DNA of 64,000 nucleotides from Triangularia verruculosa (GCA_033296885.1 MU864019.1:1-64000); one strand, 5' to 3'; counted from the first letter of the stretch, positions 21,663 through 33,257 are shown. Program-made: numbers and translations. Notes: generated by a model from the letters alone, not told the origin.

Positions 21663-23077
21663 GTTGACGATGGGAACGAGGGGGGGATTCGTGGCCCGTT
21701 GATCTGCATGGACGGCATCGGCTTTTTGGTTGATATGGTTTGGTGTTTTGAAGGGGGTGGGTACAACTGGTGGGTTAGATGGCTTAAACTACTCAGACAA
21801 ACAAGTTTCGTGAACTGCCTTGTTCATGCCGCGACTTGTTCCTGATTTTACAATGATGCAAACAACATTTTATGAGTGTGGTCTTGGCTGTGGCACATTG
21901 AGGATGCTCATGATCTTCCGGCAGCTCGGAGGTGTGTCGATGATGTGAACGGCCAAAGCATGCTGCCCAGGCCATGCTCCTCTGCTGTGGTCTCACACAT
22001 CAGACCCAAGCCAAAGCGGCGGGCTTCGAGATACCGGTACCCAACATTTGGTCACACAGGTTCCTTTCCCCGCGGTGGGGTAACGGCGCTGAGCCGCCCA
22101 GTTTACGGCGTGTTGGGTCTGGTTGGGCTCTGGGGCTGAGGCCATGCAGCACCGCATGCAGGCGTAGGCTCGGGAAGCGTGCCCTGTTGGGAGAGGATCA
22201 AAGGATGATTGATGGGTGACAGCCTCGTTGGCGATGAGACGGGATGAGAGCAAAAAAGACCAACAGTGCGGTGACATTCCCTTCTTTTTTCCACAGGGCC
22301 GATCGATGTCTGTTTGACGGTTTAAGCGTGCCTGCCGATCGCTGTTCTGAAACGGTTTCTGTTGCCGGGCCTGCCCCCGGCCTGCATTGGATTTAAGCTG
22401 CTTGTTGCCAAGACGGCTCTTCGTAACCAGCCAAGCGCTTCAAATCAGCGAGACGTGCATTCTTGGCCAAACACTCCATCAGTTCCCCCTCAAGATTCGA
22501 GACCCAGTCCTTGGCCGTGATTCGCACTTGATTCAAACCAAGACTGGGACTGGGGAAGGGCCGTCCATTCTGGGCCCAAGTCTAGCCTGCAGGTCCATCA
22601 TTGTACGTGCAATGCAGCAAAGGTACCTCTCCAAACCCGCTGCAACCTTCAAGTTCCAGAACAGGGGTCCGTGATCCCGACCCGACGCGAACGAGCGGCT
22701 GTCCTGCAAGCAAACGTGAGACCGCGCCACAAACCCACTAACCTCGTTTGGGCCGACCTCCTGAGATCCTCTGATGGCCTTTCGACTGAAAAGCTGCCAT
22801 TTTATTAACACAGCCGTGCCCACCGCTGTTTTTGTCCCCTGTTTGAACTTCTTTTTTCAATTTTGGCGCTTGTGTTTTTCCCTGTTGATTTATTTGCGAT
22901 CTCGATACCCTTTTCCCCGACACAGTCTCCCTTCGAACCCGGCAATAGCTATTCTAGACCACCACCACCATTTTACATACTACCACCTCAGCTCCTGGGC
23001 TGCTCACCACTGTGCCTCTCGACGACGCTTCACTCTAGCCCTTTCAAGTAGCGCCTTCGCGCTCCCACAGCAACAAG
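21663..23077. other. 1.4 kb intergenic region and syntaxin leader
   Basis: Contains the MEMO-like 3' UTR and the promoter/leader of the syntaxin gene, the last 200 bp being pyrimidine-rich as in many fungal leaders. A palindrome-like CCCCGCGGTGGGG lies at 22068-22080. No gene recognised. Confidence 0.55.
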
Positions 23078-24623
23078 ATGAGTGTGAGTGTATTCTGTTG
23101 CGATTTACCAACCTCAATACAAGACACCGCCGCTCTGGAACTCTCAGAGTGTCTCATTTGACCTCGTGGCTGGGTGTGCCAAGGAGAGGCCCCTGAAACA
23201 TCTTTGCAGTGGTGATTCTCGGGACTGCGATTGACACAATCCGCTGACCAACTTTCTACCTTTCAGTACGCAGGGTACAACCCAAACAATAACCCCTATA
23301 ACCAAGGTGGTGGTGGAGGCGGCTATGGTCAGGGAGGATACGGGGGAGGTGCTGGAGGTGGTGGCTACAACCGAGGGGGCAACAGCCCCAGCGGCTACAG
23401 CAATCCTTTCGACGACCGTAATGCGGGTGAGTACCGTACGAAGCGGCCACGGTCTCGATCACAAATTTCCTAACCATGAGATTTGTATAGCCAATGTCGA
23501 AATGAACTCCCTCCCTACATCGTCCGGAAGACCAACCCAGAGCTCGATCCTCCAGAAATGCTCCGAAATCAGCAACGACGTCCGCAGTCTCGAGGCCCTC
23601 CTAGACAAATTTGCAAACCTTCAAGTAAAGCTATCCGGCGCCACAAATCAAAATGCCATCCGCGATGAAATCGACACTCTGACCACAACCATCATGGATC
23701 GATTCAGGGCGCTCAAGGACCGCGTCAGAGACGTTAAGACCGATGATCACCAGCTAGGGGGCACCAACAGACAGGTCGGGTTGGTCGAGCGACAAGTGCA
23801 GGGCGCCATTCAAAAGTTCCAGTCGCTAGAGGGCGAGAACAGAAAGAGGATACGGGAGCAAACGGAGCGCCAGATTCGTATTGTGAAGGGAGATATCAGT
23901 GACTCGGAGATGCGCCGGATGGTGGACAGTGAACCGGCCGTCTTCTCGCAAGCGCTTATGCAGAGCAACCGGTCCGGTCAAGCAAGCTCTGTTCTCGCGG
24001 CGGTACGACAGCGTCATCAGGAGATGCAGGAAGTGGAAAAGAGACTGAACGAGCTTGTGGATCTCATGGAGGAGATGCAAGAGCTGCTGGTGAAGCAAGA
24101 GGCGGTTGTCATGCAGATTGACCAGCACGCCGAGACGGCGGCTGGGGAGATGGTCAAGGCAAATGAGGAGCTTGAGGTGGCTGTGACAACGGCCAGGAAA
24201 ACACGCAAGAAGAAGTGGATTTGCCTTGGTATCTGCGGTAGGTTGCTATCTCACGGAAACATATTCCCTTGGTGTGAACTTTATACTGACAATCACTTAT
24301 TAGTCGCCATCATTGTCATCATCGTTGTGGCTGTCGTGGTCTATATGATGATCATCAGACAGCCGGCCCCTGCTCCGGCTGCTCCGGCCCCAGCACCCGC
24401 TCCTACTCCGGCGCCCGCTCCGGCAGCCGAACAGAAGCGAAGTATCTTTGCGCGAAACGTGTTGGATGACCTCCACATGAACAATGCTCGCGCCGTCAAG
24501 CTCGCTGGCGAGCCAAACGGCCAACTGTCTCAGATCACAAGGAGGCGGCTGAACATGGCACGAGATCAACCCCTTGGCAAGCGATTTGTTGTCGATTGGG
24601 ACGTAGGGTCTGATGGGTCTTGA
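23078..24623 (+). CDS. SSO1: Plasma-membrane t-SNARE, syntaxin/Sso type, with extended tail
   Basis: Four exons (23078-23083, 23267-23426, 23491-24237, 24304-24623) give 410 residues; the first coding exon is only ATG AGT. The Gly/Tyr/Asn-rich N-terminus (about 3-45) is followed by the Habc region (about 55-180), the SNARE motif (about 220-290, with the Q-layer glutamine in LLVKQEAVV), a basic juxtamembrane KTRKKK, and one transmembrane helix (about 300-322). Sso syntaxins drive fusion of secretory vesicles with the plasma membrane and normally end just after the helix. Here the frame continues about 88 residues: a Pro/Ala repeat (about 325-347), then a hydrophilic segment ending VDWDVGSDGS, which would be extracellular. 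An unrecognised intron inside the tail is possible but not obvious. Confidence 0.9.
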
Positions 24624-25115
24624 AGACCTATACATAAATAATAATATGGTGTTCCGAACAAGCCGCAACACCCCATCCCCATTCTTTTTGTGGGTGATAA
24701 GTTGGGGCTGGCTTTTCGTATACCAACCCAAATAGTGTTGGGTGGGATCTCCTTGTGGACTGTTGGACATGGATTGTCCTTGAATTCTGCACACATCTTG
24801 TTTTTGTTTCCAGGGAAGGGGGGGTATTGGTCGTTAGCATTCTTTTGTGTCGTTACGGGATACCAAAGTAAAAATGGCATTGGTCGCGATAGCTCTTGAA
24901 AGCCAAATGCTTTGTCATAGCATAGCAACGGCGTTTTAATACACTTTTTCGTATATTGATTATTGAGATTGTTCTACCGTGCTCCCCTTTACGCCAATGC
25001 TAGTAGTGTGTGACAATCCGCCATGCCATTTACAAACATATAGATTAAACATGCAATACCAGACGCCCATTCGCTAAGATGCAATTCGATAATTGCAACC
25101 GGAGGAAACCAAAGG
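24624..25115. other. Convergent 3' region
   Basis: 3' flanks of two convergent genes. No coding or structural signal noted. Confidence 0.6.
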
Positions 25116-26082
25116 CTACACCGCCCCGTGTTTGGATATAGCCTCGACATTATACTGACCGTCCAATTCATCTCTCACCTTGATCTCGTACACCACCCGC
25201 ACCTTCAGCTGCTGGCGCCAATGGATACCCACCTCCCTGTACTTCCGCACCTGCATCCCCATGATCCTGTTCCCGAATTATCTTCTCCCTCTCCGCACCC
25301 ACCTCCGCCACCCTCCGTAGAACAGCCATCCTCTTCTCAAAGTCCTGCACCAATGCCGCATATTCATCCGATGATGACTGCTTTTGTTTCGACTGAGTAC
25401 GGCCTTCCCCACTCGAGTGCATATTATCGGCACCCTCAGGAGCCTGTGTTTTCCCTGTGGAGAGAGACGTGGGTGGTTCAAGACTGACTCCCTCCACTTT
25501 CAGCACTAGTCCGCCACCACTGCCGTCCATCTTTTCCATGTTTGCCGATGTAACTGCCCAGTCGGGGGAGAGGCTACTCGCCCAGGCTACTTCGAACCCG
25601 TGGTCGTCTTCTCGCTGTTCCATGTCTATGATTATGGCGCGGTGGCCGGGGCCGGTGGAATCATCGCTGCCGGATTGTTTTGTTTGATGGTATTGAGTCA
25701 GTTCGGCTGTGAGGATCTCTGGGTCATCATCGGCGAAGATGTATCGGACTGCTGGGTGGTGGATGGTTTGTCGGCATGAAGCGTGGGAGGTGGATGTGAG
25801 GAGCGCAAACGGGGGCGAAAAGGCCGGCTGGGGGGTGGGTTGTGGTTGCGGGGGTGATGAGGAGGATGGCGGGCGGTGTTGCTGTTCGTCATGGGGTGTT
25901 CCGTATGATAAAGCTGCGGACGCAGGTCGAGGATAGGCGCTGGGTTCGTGGCTATCTCGGTCGCGACGTAGGCTTGATCTGCTGGCTCTGCCGGCGACGG
26001 AGGGTCGTGGGCTCGGCGGGATGGAGGAGGCATGGTAGCCAGCGGCAGCGGAGTTGGGCCGGTCGATACCGGGATCAGTCAT
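25116..26082 (-). CDS. Conserved-looking hypothetical protein
   Basis: Two exons, 25303-26082 and 25116-25250, joined over a 52 bp intron (GTGGGT...CAG, phase 0), give 304 residues. Without splicing the frame ends early in a Gly-rich run; with it the C-terminus becomes a regular charged helix/strand segment (VRKYREVGIHWRQQLKVRVV through YNVEAISKHGAV), so I prefer the spliced form. The N-terminal 90 residues are Ser/Pro-rich and disordered. A folded-looking core follows: HHPAVRYIFADDDPEILTA, RAIIIDMEQREDDHGFEVAW and LVLKVEGVSLEP. A coiled-coil-like helix (DEYAALVQDFEKRMAVLRRV) precedes the junction. I do not recognise the family; no signal peptide or membrane helix is visible. Confidence 0.75.
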
Positions 26083-26883
26083 GGCCGGCGTTGGATGTTT
26101 CTCGGGCCGAGGCCAGATTTCAGGCAGTTGGGGAACGGAGGTGGTATAGTTGCTTTTGTGGACCGCGCGTAAAGTTCAGAGACAACGCGGTTCGATTGGG
26201 CATATTGGAGAATCTATGGACGGGCGGACATCAGTGCAGTCACAATGACTGGAAAATGGACAGCCTTGAAACGCCTAGGCAGAGGCTCCATCGATCGCTG
26301 AAGTGCTGCAGTAGATGAGAAGCGGTAGTCGCCGTAGTTACGCGGGAAGTAATATGCCACTGGCCTGACTGGCAGGATGACAGGCCCAGGTTTGTTTTGC
26401 TGAAGCTGAAGCTAGATTAAGGCAAGTACATATGCAACAGGAATGCAAGCAGCTTGGGACGGGAGCTAAGGTATGGACGAGATCGGCGCCATTGGTCTTA
26501 TCTTATCTCCAGCGGCACGCTTGTCCGGTGATCAGGCATGTGACGTTAGCTCCGAGCCGTTCAACCAGGGGACAAAGTACGAGCTGAAAGCAAGGCGGCG
26601 AACACCCCACCCGCCCCGTTTAGACGAGCTGAAGACGATCTATCCATCAGTCCTGAAGTCAAGCGATTAATGTACTAGCCAACTTGAGGCACTATATTTA
26701 CTCAAGGTCGGAAATATACATACACACATAGAATCCATAAGAAACGAGGTGTGGCGATTAGAAGATAAGACAACATCAACATACAATCCCAAGGAAAACG
26801 CCGTCTAAAAGCATACCTATTTGCCAACCAAACCCAAACGCCGCCCAATGCCGCATCATGCTCTTAAAAACCATAAAACCCAC
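26083..26883. other. Intergenic region
   Basis: Between the hypothetical gene start (26082, minus) and the 3' end of APC11 (minus). Short ORFs only; nothing supported. Confidence 0.55.
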
Positions 26884-27370
26884 TCATGCATCTGCCGCCA
26901 GAGTCTGTGATGCGTCCACAGCAGTATCGTTCTTTTGGTCGGCCCACTCAAATCCTATGGCCTGGTAAGCAAAACCACAGCAAGAGATATTGTTATAAGT
27001 TATGAGCTCACTCTGTCGGCACATCGGACACTGGCCCTTGGCTGAGTCTTGTTTTATCCACTCCAGGATACAGTGCTGCAAATCAAGATCAGCAAATCCG
27101 CTTTTTAGAGAACACCCCTTTGTCTGGCTTACCATGTGAAAGTTGTGTCCACATTTTCCTGATACTTGTAGCCACCGAAAGTTAGCAACCGCCGCTCTAG
27201 GACTGGCCGCGAGGCATGTAAAACTCACAGAGAGCGCAGTCATCGCCGGGATATTTGCAAGCAGGGCAGGTTCCATCAAAGTGTGCTTGGCAGATACCGC
27301 AGACATCATCCTCGGGAATGTCCCATCTCCATGTCGCGACCGCGTTCCACCTTTTGATTTTGACCTTCAT
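26884..27370 (-). CDS. APC11: Anaphase-promoting complex subunit 11 (RING-H2)
   Basis: Four exons (27229-27370, 27133-27164, 27012-27075, 26884-26954) give 102 residues; the second exon is only 32 bp. APC11 is the catalytic RING subunit of the APC/C ubiquitin ligase that targets cyclins and securin. The start MKVKIKRWNAVATWRWD and the RING-H2 ligands VCGICQAHFDGTCPACKYPG, SGKCGHNFHMHCILEW and GQCPMCRQRFEW match the family along its whole length, with every zinc-binding Cys and His present. A short non-conserved tail (ADQKNDTAVDASQTLAADA) follows the RING. The unspliced frame would lose the second and third ligand groups, which confirms the introns. It is divergent from the sulfurtransferase gene. 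Confidence 0.95.
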
Positions 27371-28033
27371 ATTTGACAACCTGGTGGTAGAAAGTGGCTT
27401 GGGAGCAGAATGGGGAGAAGTATAAATTGCAGCCGAGATGGCTTGGGTATGGCTTGTCCGTCACGTTGTCGGTAACGTACGCTGGGGTGTGTCTCGTCCG
27501 ATGTTCAGATCTCGTTGATAGCCAGTGTTGATAGCGGGAGAGGCGTCGGCGCCGGCTTATCGGTTTCCCTGCAACGGCATCCAAGCGTTAGCGGGCCATG
27601 GCGTAATTGGGCGCTCGCAGTGGGCCCAAGCTCCTCGACCCGCGCCCAGAATTTCGCAGCTCCCCTCCCTCAAAATTCCCGAGCACACACTCTCCAGCTT
27701 CAAACGACAAAGAACAAGCCCTGCCCGGACCCCCGCACCCTATTCCTAGAGTCTTCACCACGTGCTGCTCAATCTCACTTGTTTCTTTCTAGAGACAACG
27801 TTTACCCCTTCTGGACCGGCCGTACCCTCTGGGCCACGGCTACCTACCGGAGCAGGGAATCCCAGTGTCCTCTCGGGTGGACAAACAAACCAAAACCCCG
27901 ACATCGTTCGAGTGTGTGTACAGTTGCTTGGCGCTCGCTTATCTTGCGCAAACCGACTCCTCGAACTAGCACGAATCATCCCTCCCGAACGAGACGAATC
28001 TTCGGCAGACTTGCGCCCGTTGACGAGCCCACC
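27371..28033. other. Divergent promoter, APC11 and sulfurtransferase
   Basis: About 660 bp between two divergent start codons. The plus-strand frame of the sulfurtransferase stays open upstream of its ATG, but the predicted residues are compositionally random, so I treat it as leader. Confidence 0.55.
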
Positions 28034-29134
28034 ATGGCTTCTCTCTTCATCCTGCGCCCTTTACGGGTCTCGCTGCCACGATGCGCTTCGCAGCAGTTCC
28101 GTCAGTCGCCCGCCAAAGCCGCGGGCACACGCCGGTCCTTTTCCAGCTATCTTGTGACTCCCCAGGAGCTTTCCGAAGCCCTCAAGAAGGCCCCTCCTTC
28201 GCCCATTTCGTCCGAGCCCCGCGTTATCCCCCTTTGTGCTTCGTGGTTCCTGCCAAATGACCCAGAAAGCCGTAGAGGTATCGATGTCTTCCGAGAGCAG
28301 CGGATTCCAAAAGCCCGGTTCTTTGACCTGGACAAAGTAATCGATAAACATAGCGAATACCCCCACATGCTCCCGAACCCAAAAAGCTTCGCCGCTGCTA
28401 TGAGTGAGCTGGGCATCCGGCACGATGATACCGTGGTGGTATACGACAGCAAGGAGTTGGGAATATTCAGTGCTCCGCGTGTTGGCTGGACCTTGAAGAT
28501 TCTTGGCCACCCGAAAGTGCACATTCTCAACAACTTTAGGTTATGGGTGGAACAGGGTTTGCCAACCGAGTCTGGGAATGTTTGGACTGTGGAGTGCGGC
28601 ACGTATCCCATCCCAGAAATGGACGAGGCCAAGGTGGCTCACTTTGAGGATGTGCGCGAAGTTGCTCTTGATTACAACAAGGAGGGAGCCGAGGGAGTCC
28701 AGATTCTGGATGCGAGATCATATGGTCGTTGGTCGGGCGAATCACCAGAACCAAGACCGGGGCTTCCTTCGGGCCACATGCCGGGGTCCATCAACATCCC
28801 CTTTGATGCTGTCCTGGATCCCCAAACCAAGGCGTTCCTCCCTGCGGATAAGCTGAAGGAGGTCTTCCAGAAGAAGGGAGTTGATCCGGCAAAGCCCATT
28901 ATCTCCAGCTGCGGGACAGGTGTGACAGCTTGTGTGCTCGAGACAGCTCTGAACGAGGCCCAATACGGTTCCCCAGAGTCAAGGAAGGTTTATGACGGTA
29001 GCTGGACGTGAGTTTGTTTCTTTCCTTTACCATGATCTGCTAGTCAGACTGCTAATCCTCGTTGCAGAGAATGGGCACAGAGAGTGAAGCCCTCGGATTC
29101 GCTCATCCGCACTGTGGCGCAGAAGAGCGAGTAA
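28034..29134 (+). CDS. TUM1: Mitochondrial-type thiosulfate/3-mercaptopyruvate sulfurtransferase
   Basis: Two exons, 28034-29007 and 29068-29134, over a 60 bp GTGAGT...CAG intron give 346 residues. The ATG at 28034 sits in an ACCATGG context and begins a basic, hydroxylated presequence (MASLFILRPLRVSLPRCASQ, ending near RRSFSSY) typical of mitochondrial import. Two rhodanese domains follow: an inactive one (about 45-180, with FFDLDKV and VVVYDSKELGIFSAPRVGW) and a catalytic one (about 205-335, QILDARSYGRWSG, SGHMPGSINIPFD). The active-site loop is SSCGTGVTACV with Cys293; CG[ST]GVT is the mercaptopyruvate-type loop, as opposed to CRKGVT in rhodanese. It transfers sulfur to thiols or cyanide and feeds tRNA thiolation through Tum1 in yeast. 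Confidence 0.93.
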
Positions 29135-29662
29135 ACCAACCTACAACGTAATTACGGTACAAAATCACTACTCATTGGTTCTTATGTTTATTTACATGGT
29201 CGACACATTATTCAAAGTCAGCTTCTGGGGTCCTGCTTTTCTCCACAGATCCGGCATCCGACACCCGAGTACAAGAGCAAGAGGGGAGCTGGCCCTGTGT
29301 TCTCGAGGTACTGTTAGCCCGCGAGTATTGCGGAGGGAAGGGCAATGTAAGTTTGGAGTCAGGAGCAGCGGTGGTGGCCTGTGGCATTTTAGGCGTTTGG
29401 AGGTGCATGGAGACTGTACAGCACAGAAGCACTTGGTATGCACTTCAAGCAACATGATTACAGCAATGAATCCTATTCTCATGTGCCCTCGTTCCTCTTT
29501 TTCGTTGTATTAACATTTTTTCTCATCAAGAGAACAGGTCAAGTCACCATCGTTCCAGACAAGAGACGGAGAGACTGATTCGCGATCTATTATTTCTATG
29601 ACTTGATATCCAAAAACACTTTTTATTACTTTCTCCACTACTCCTGAACGAGAGACACTACT
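29135..29662. other. Convergent 3' region
   Basis: 3' flanks of the sulfurtransferase and the GMC oxidoreductase. No gene supported; short opposing ORFs only. Confidence 0.6.
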
Positions 29663-31701
29663 TTACGCAAGACCGTACTCAGCCTTGATCAAATCAGCGA
29701 GTCTCTCACCAGCAGCATACATGGTTCCCAAGGGAGAACCGGCAGTCTGCATGGGCCAAAAGCTGATATCAGCCACTCTGAGGCGCGAGACGCCATAGAC
29801 CTTTTGCTCGCTGTTGACAACACCGCCGAGAGCCTTGGGCAACATGGCTGCGGTGCAGCACTGGTGGGCATTGGAAGGGTTGATCTGGTCACGCATGACC
29901 TCGGTGATCTCCTCGTCAGTGGTCGCGGCAGCGAAGGGGGGACCCTCGGCAGGACCGAGAACCTGCATGTCCGGGGCGGCGAACAGCTCCCTGTTCTTGC
30001 GGAAGAGGGCGGTGTAGACGGCGAAGTCGACGGGGTCGGTGGCGGTGCGGTGGTCGATGGCGGGGTTAACGAGGGGGTCGGTGGTGACGATCTCGACGGT
30101 GCCGCGGGAGAGGGGCTTGAGGTGGTACACGAGGGCATTGTCCGAGGTGCCCCAGTGGAGGTTGCCGACGCCGACGTCACCCTCGAACTGGTTGAGGATG
30201 GCCTCGCGCTGGGCGCGGTAGCCGGCGAGGATGGTGGGGTCGACGTCGGAGGGGAGGGAATCGGCGGGGTTGGCAGCGCGGGCGGAGGCAATGATGGACT
30301 GGTAGTCGGAGGTGGCTTGTTTGAGGGAGAGGGCACCGATGTTGGTGGAGAGGGAGCTGATAATGGTGTAGGCGCCCTTGCGCTCGGTGTCGTAGAGGGC
30401 ACGCTGCTCGGCGTTGTATGTGGCGTTGGTCATGAGGGAGGCGGAATTGGGGGTGAGGTTGTTGGTGAAGGAGTAGGGGACGGTGAGGGTGGGTTGGTCC
30501 TGGAGGTTCTGGCCTACACCAGGGAGGTTGGAGACGACCTTGATGCCGAACTTGTCGAGGAGCTTCTTGGGGCCGACACCGGAAAGCTGGAGGATCTTGG
30601 GGGTGTTGATGCCACCAGCAGCCAGAATGATCTCCTTGGAGGCGAAGACGCTTGTGGCCGCTCCGCCGCTGGTGGGGAGGTACTCCACGCCGATGGCTTT
30701 CTTGCAGCTGGGGTCAAAAAGAACCTTGCCGACGATGTGGGAAGCAATGACATGGTAATTGGGACGGGCCTGTTTTACGCGGTCGTGGTGGTTGACCTTG
30801 GCGTAGTTTCGGGTCATAGTATCGACATCAAGCACGGAGGGAATGGGAAAGATGCCTGTATGATGTCGTTAATTTCACTGCGGCGCAAGGAATGGTCGAG
30901 AGGACTTACCATTCTTGACTCCGGACAAAGGATCAACTGGGGGGAGACCGACGGACTGAGCGGCGTTCCACCAGTTGGCGGCTCCAGGGAAGAAGTAAGG
31001 AGGGTAGGTGTACTTGACAGGGCCGGAGGCGCCGCGGAACGCAGGGTTCCAGGTGATGTTGGCCTCCTGAGCATAAGCAGCATCGGGGGCTGTGAAGTTC
31101 TCGCTCTTCAGGAAGTAGGGCAACATGCTATCCCAGCTCATGGTCAAGCTCACCGAGGAGTTGGCGAAGAACGCGCGGCTGCCAGAGCGTTGCATGGAGC
31201 CCCAGGCGTCATAATCATCCGCGTCGCCTCTGACATAGACCATAGCATTGATGGCACTACCGCCGCCCAGCACCTGGCCGGCGACGGTCCCGATAACTCT
31301 GTTGTTCAGAGCTGTTTGGGGTACAGTCAAGAGGTTTGGCCAGAAGTAATACCATGGCGAGAATGAACCAGGGACCAGAATGCCCTCAAGACCGGGGTCG
31401 ATGGGACCGGCCTCAATGACGAGAACCTTGACTGTGAAGGTATTAGAGAACGAGAGCCGGAGATAAACTAGGACATGGTCAACCCACCATTGGGGTCCTC
31501 AGTTAGACGATCCGCAAGGGTCAAGCCCGCAATACCGCCACCGGCAATGATAAAGTCATAAGTAGCATTCGCATTAAGCTGGCGACGGTTGATGATGGTA
31601 GCGAGTCGAGGAAGCTTGTTGCCGTACTCACTAGGGGCAGCCAACGTGGAAGGTGCCAGGAGCAGCACGGCTGCGATGACATCGGCTCGGAGGGACCGCA
31701 T
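29663..31701 (-). CDS. Secreted GMC (FAD) oxidoreductase, AA3-like
   Basis: Three exons (31488-31701, 30910-31431, 29663-30855) over 56 and 54 bp introns give 642 residues. A signal peptide (MRSLRADVIAAVLLLAPSTLA) precedes the FAD dinucleotide fold YDFIIAGGGIAGLTLADRL, then KVLVIEAG, the GMC signature GQVLGGGSAINAMVYVRGD and ASKEIILAAGGINTPKILQLSG. The C-terminal catalytic block reads NAHQCCTAAML with His576 in the place of the HPxGT histidine. The second catalytic position, normally His or Asn, aligns with Ser619 in MQTAGSPLGTMYAAGE. The family oxidises alcohols or sugars with O2 or another acceptor and includes glucose oxidase, aryl-alcohol oxidase and several secondary-metabolism enzymes. 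The substrate cannot be told from sequence. Strong GC bias at third positions also opens a long antisense frame. Confidence 0.92.
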
Positions 31702-33161
31702 CTTTGTAACAAAATATGGAGGAGAGAAAACAAACAAAGGAGTGACTATGAAATAAGCAAGACTGTTTCAAAGGAGTCTGGGTGTTTTCGCAGACAGAAG
31801 AACCATCTCCGGCCTATCCCAGCATCATGGACTGGGGAATCGTGGGCATTAAGTATGCGAAACCAATGTCACCGCCCTGGAGCTTACCATCGATACTATA
31901 GGGGAACAGCATCTCGAAAGCTTTACCAGATTAGGAGACCAACAGTCTGTTTTTTCACGATGCTGGCGTGGGGTGTATCGGTTTCCGCCGCCAATCTCGG
32001 TAGGTCAAGCCGAGCCTATCGGGAGGCTCGGGTGAGAGCAGCGGGACCTAAACCCGGCAGGCTGTTGCCGAGTTGCGGCGTAGCACGCCCATTCGGTGCA
32101 TGTTCTCTACAGGGCTAGCGGGCTTGGAAAACGTGGTAGAGTCTGGGGTACACGGGCAACCTAGCCGAGGTGGAGATGGAGATGGAGATGGTGTGATGCG
32201 AGCCCTACCCTGTGATGTTCTGGGCTTGACTATTGACATTTCCGGATCATTCCTGGTTGCTGTTAATTTTGATATCGACAGGTTCAAATGGGGAGTGGAT
32301 ATTTGCTTGGCAATGGGAGTCTTCCGTCGACAGACTGTCGTGGAGTGAGTCTCGTTGACAATGATGCTAATATAGTTATAGTATATGGCTCATTTGACGT
32401 GCCCCTGAAGCTGCAGATACCAAACCGTCCTATTGGGACCAACGAAATAAACCACGGGTTGCTCATTCACTCCGAACCGACTTGAATCAATGGCTTGCAA
32501 ATATCAAGCACCTACCCGACAGTATTGAAAGTTCGATTACAAGTTACATCTTTCAGAACCCAAATCAGCTCCCAGAAGACGCAGTTCTGTCTTCAAAGAT
32601 ATGCCGGTGATGGATTGTTGTAAGATAGCTGTGGCTTCAACAACTTGGGCTGTCCTGAATCATTCATTACACTCAGCACGCCGTTGTAGTGCACAACTGT
32701 GCCTCACGGCAACCTGGAAATATACTGATGCACCAATGGACCCTATCTCTCACCCATCCGCACCTGACTCGAGAATCCATGACCACGGTACCTACCCATC
32801 TCGAGAGGGCCCCTTAATGAGTTTTCTCGAAAACATGTTGGCTCATGAAATCAGTCAACCTACACCTATGATACAAGCCATTGTGGCTTGGCCGTCTGAA
32901 TTCTGCTGCGAAATCGGCTGGCCTGGCCAACAACGCAAGCTAGGGCCCGCCTCGGCCGGGGAATCCGGCCCCACCCTGACCACCTCCGGCCCAAAGACAC
33001 GCCGTTCGGCCCCGTCCGAAACGCTGTTGGATAGAAAACCTGTTCCTCGAGGCGCCTACATCAGTATGAGATCGCGCCGGTCAGGTTTCGCCTGGTGGTC
33101 ACCGCAGTCGCGCACACGAACCAGAACGACATGCTTCCTCTTCTAGAACTCGAAGATAGGA

Positions 33162-33168
33162 TATAAAG
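33162..33168 (+). promoter_or_regulatory. TATA box
   Basis: TATAAAG lies 124-130 bp upstream of the ATG at 33292, a normal fungal spacing for a TATA-driven promoter. Confidence 0.5.
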
Positions 33169-33195
33169 CCCCCTTTATCAGTCTTCTGTTCTTCT

Positions 33196-33257
33196 AACTC
33201 CAATCTTCGAAAACATAACACAACTCCAATCTTCGAAAACATAACACAACTCCAATC
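33196..33257 (+). repeat. 26-bp tandem repeat, 2.4 copies, in the leader of the 33292 gene
   Basis: A 26 bp unit beginning AACTCCAATCTTCG and ending ATAACAC is present twice without a mismatch (33196-33221, 33222-33247), followed by a 10 bp partial third copy. It sits between the TATA box and the ATG, so it is probably transcribed leader. Perfect identity suggests a recent duplication. Confidence 0.9.

Noticed and set aside
29804..31366. 520-codon Gly-rich plus-strand ORF opposite the GMC oxidoreductase
   Set aside because: It runs across two introns of the real gene and is Gly/Val/Glu-rich, as expected for an antisense frame of C-ending codons.
32601..33146. 181-codon plus-strand ORF in the GMC/33292 intergenic region
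   Set aside because: No domain; its 3' end lies just before the TATA box of the next gene; composition looks like translated promoter DNA.
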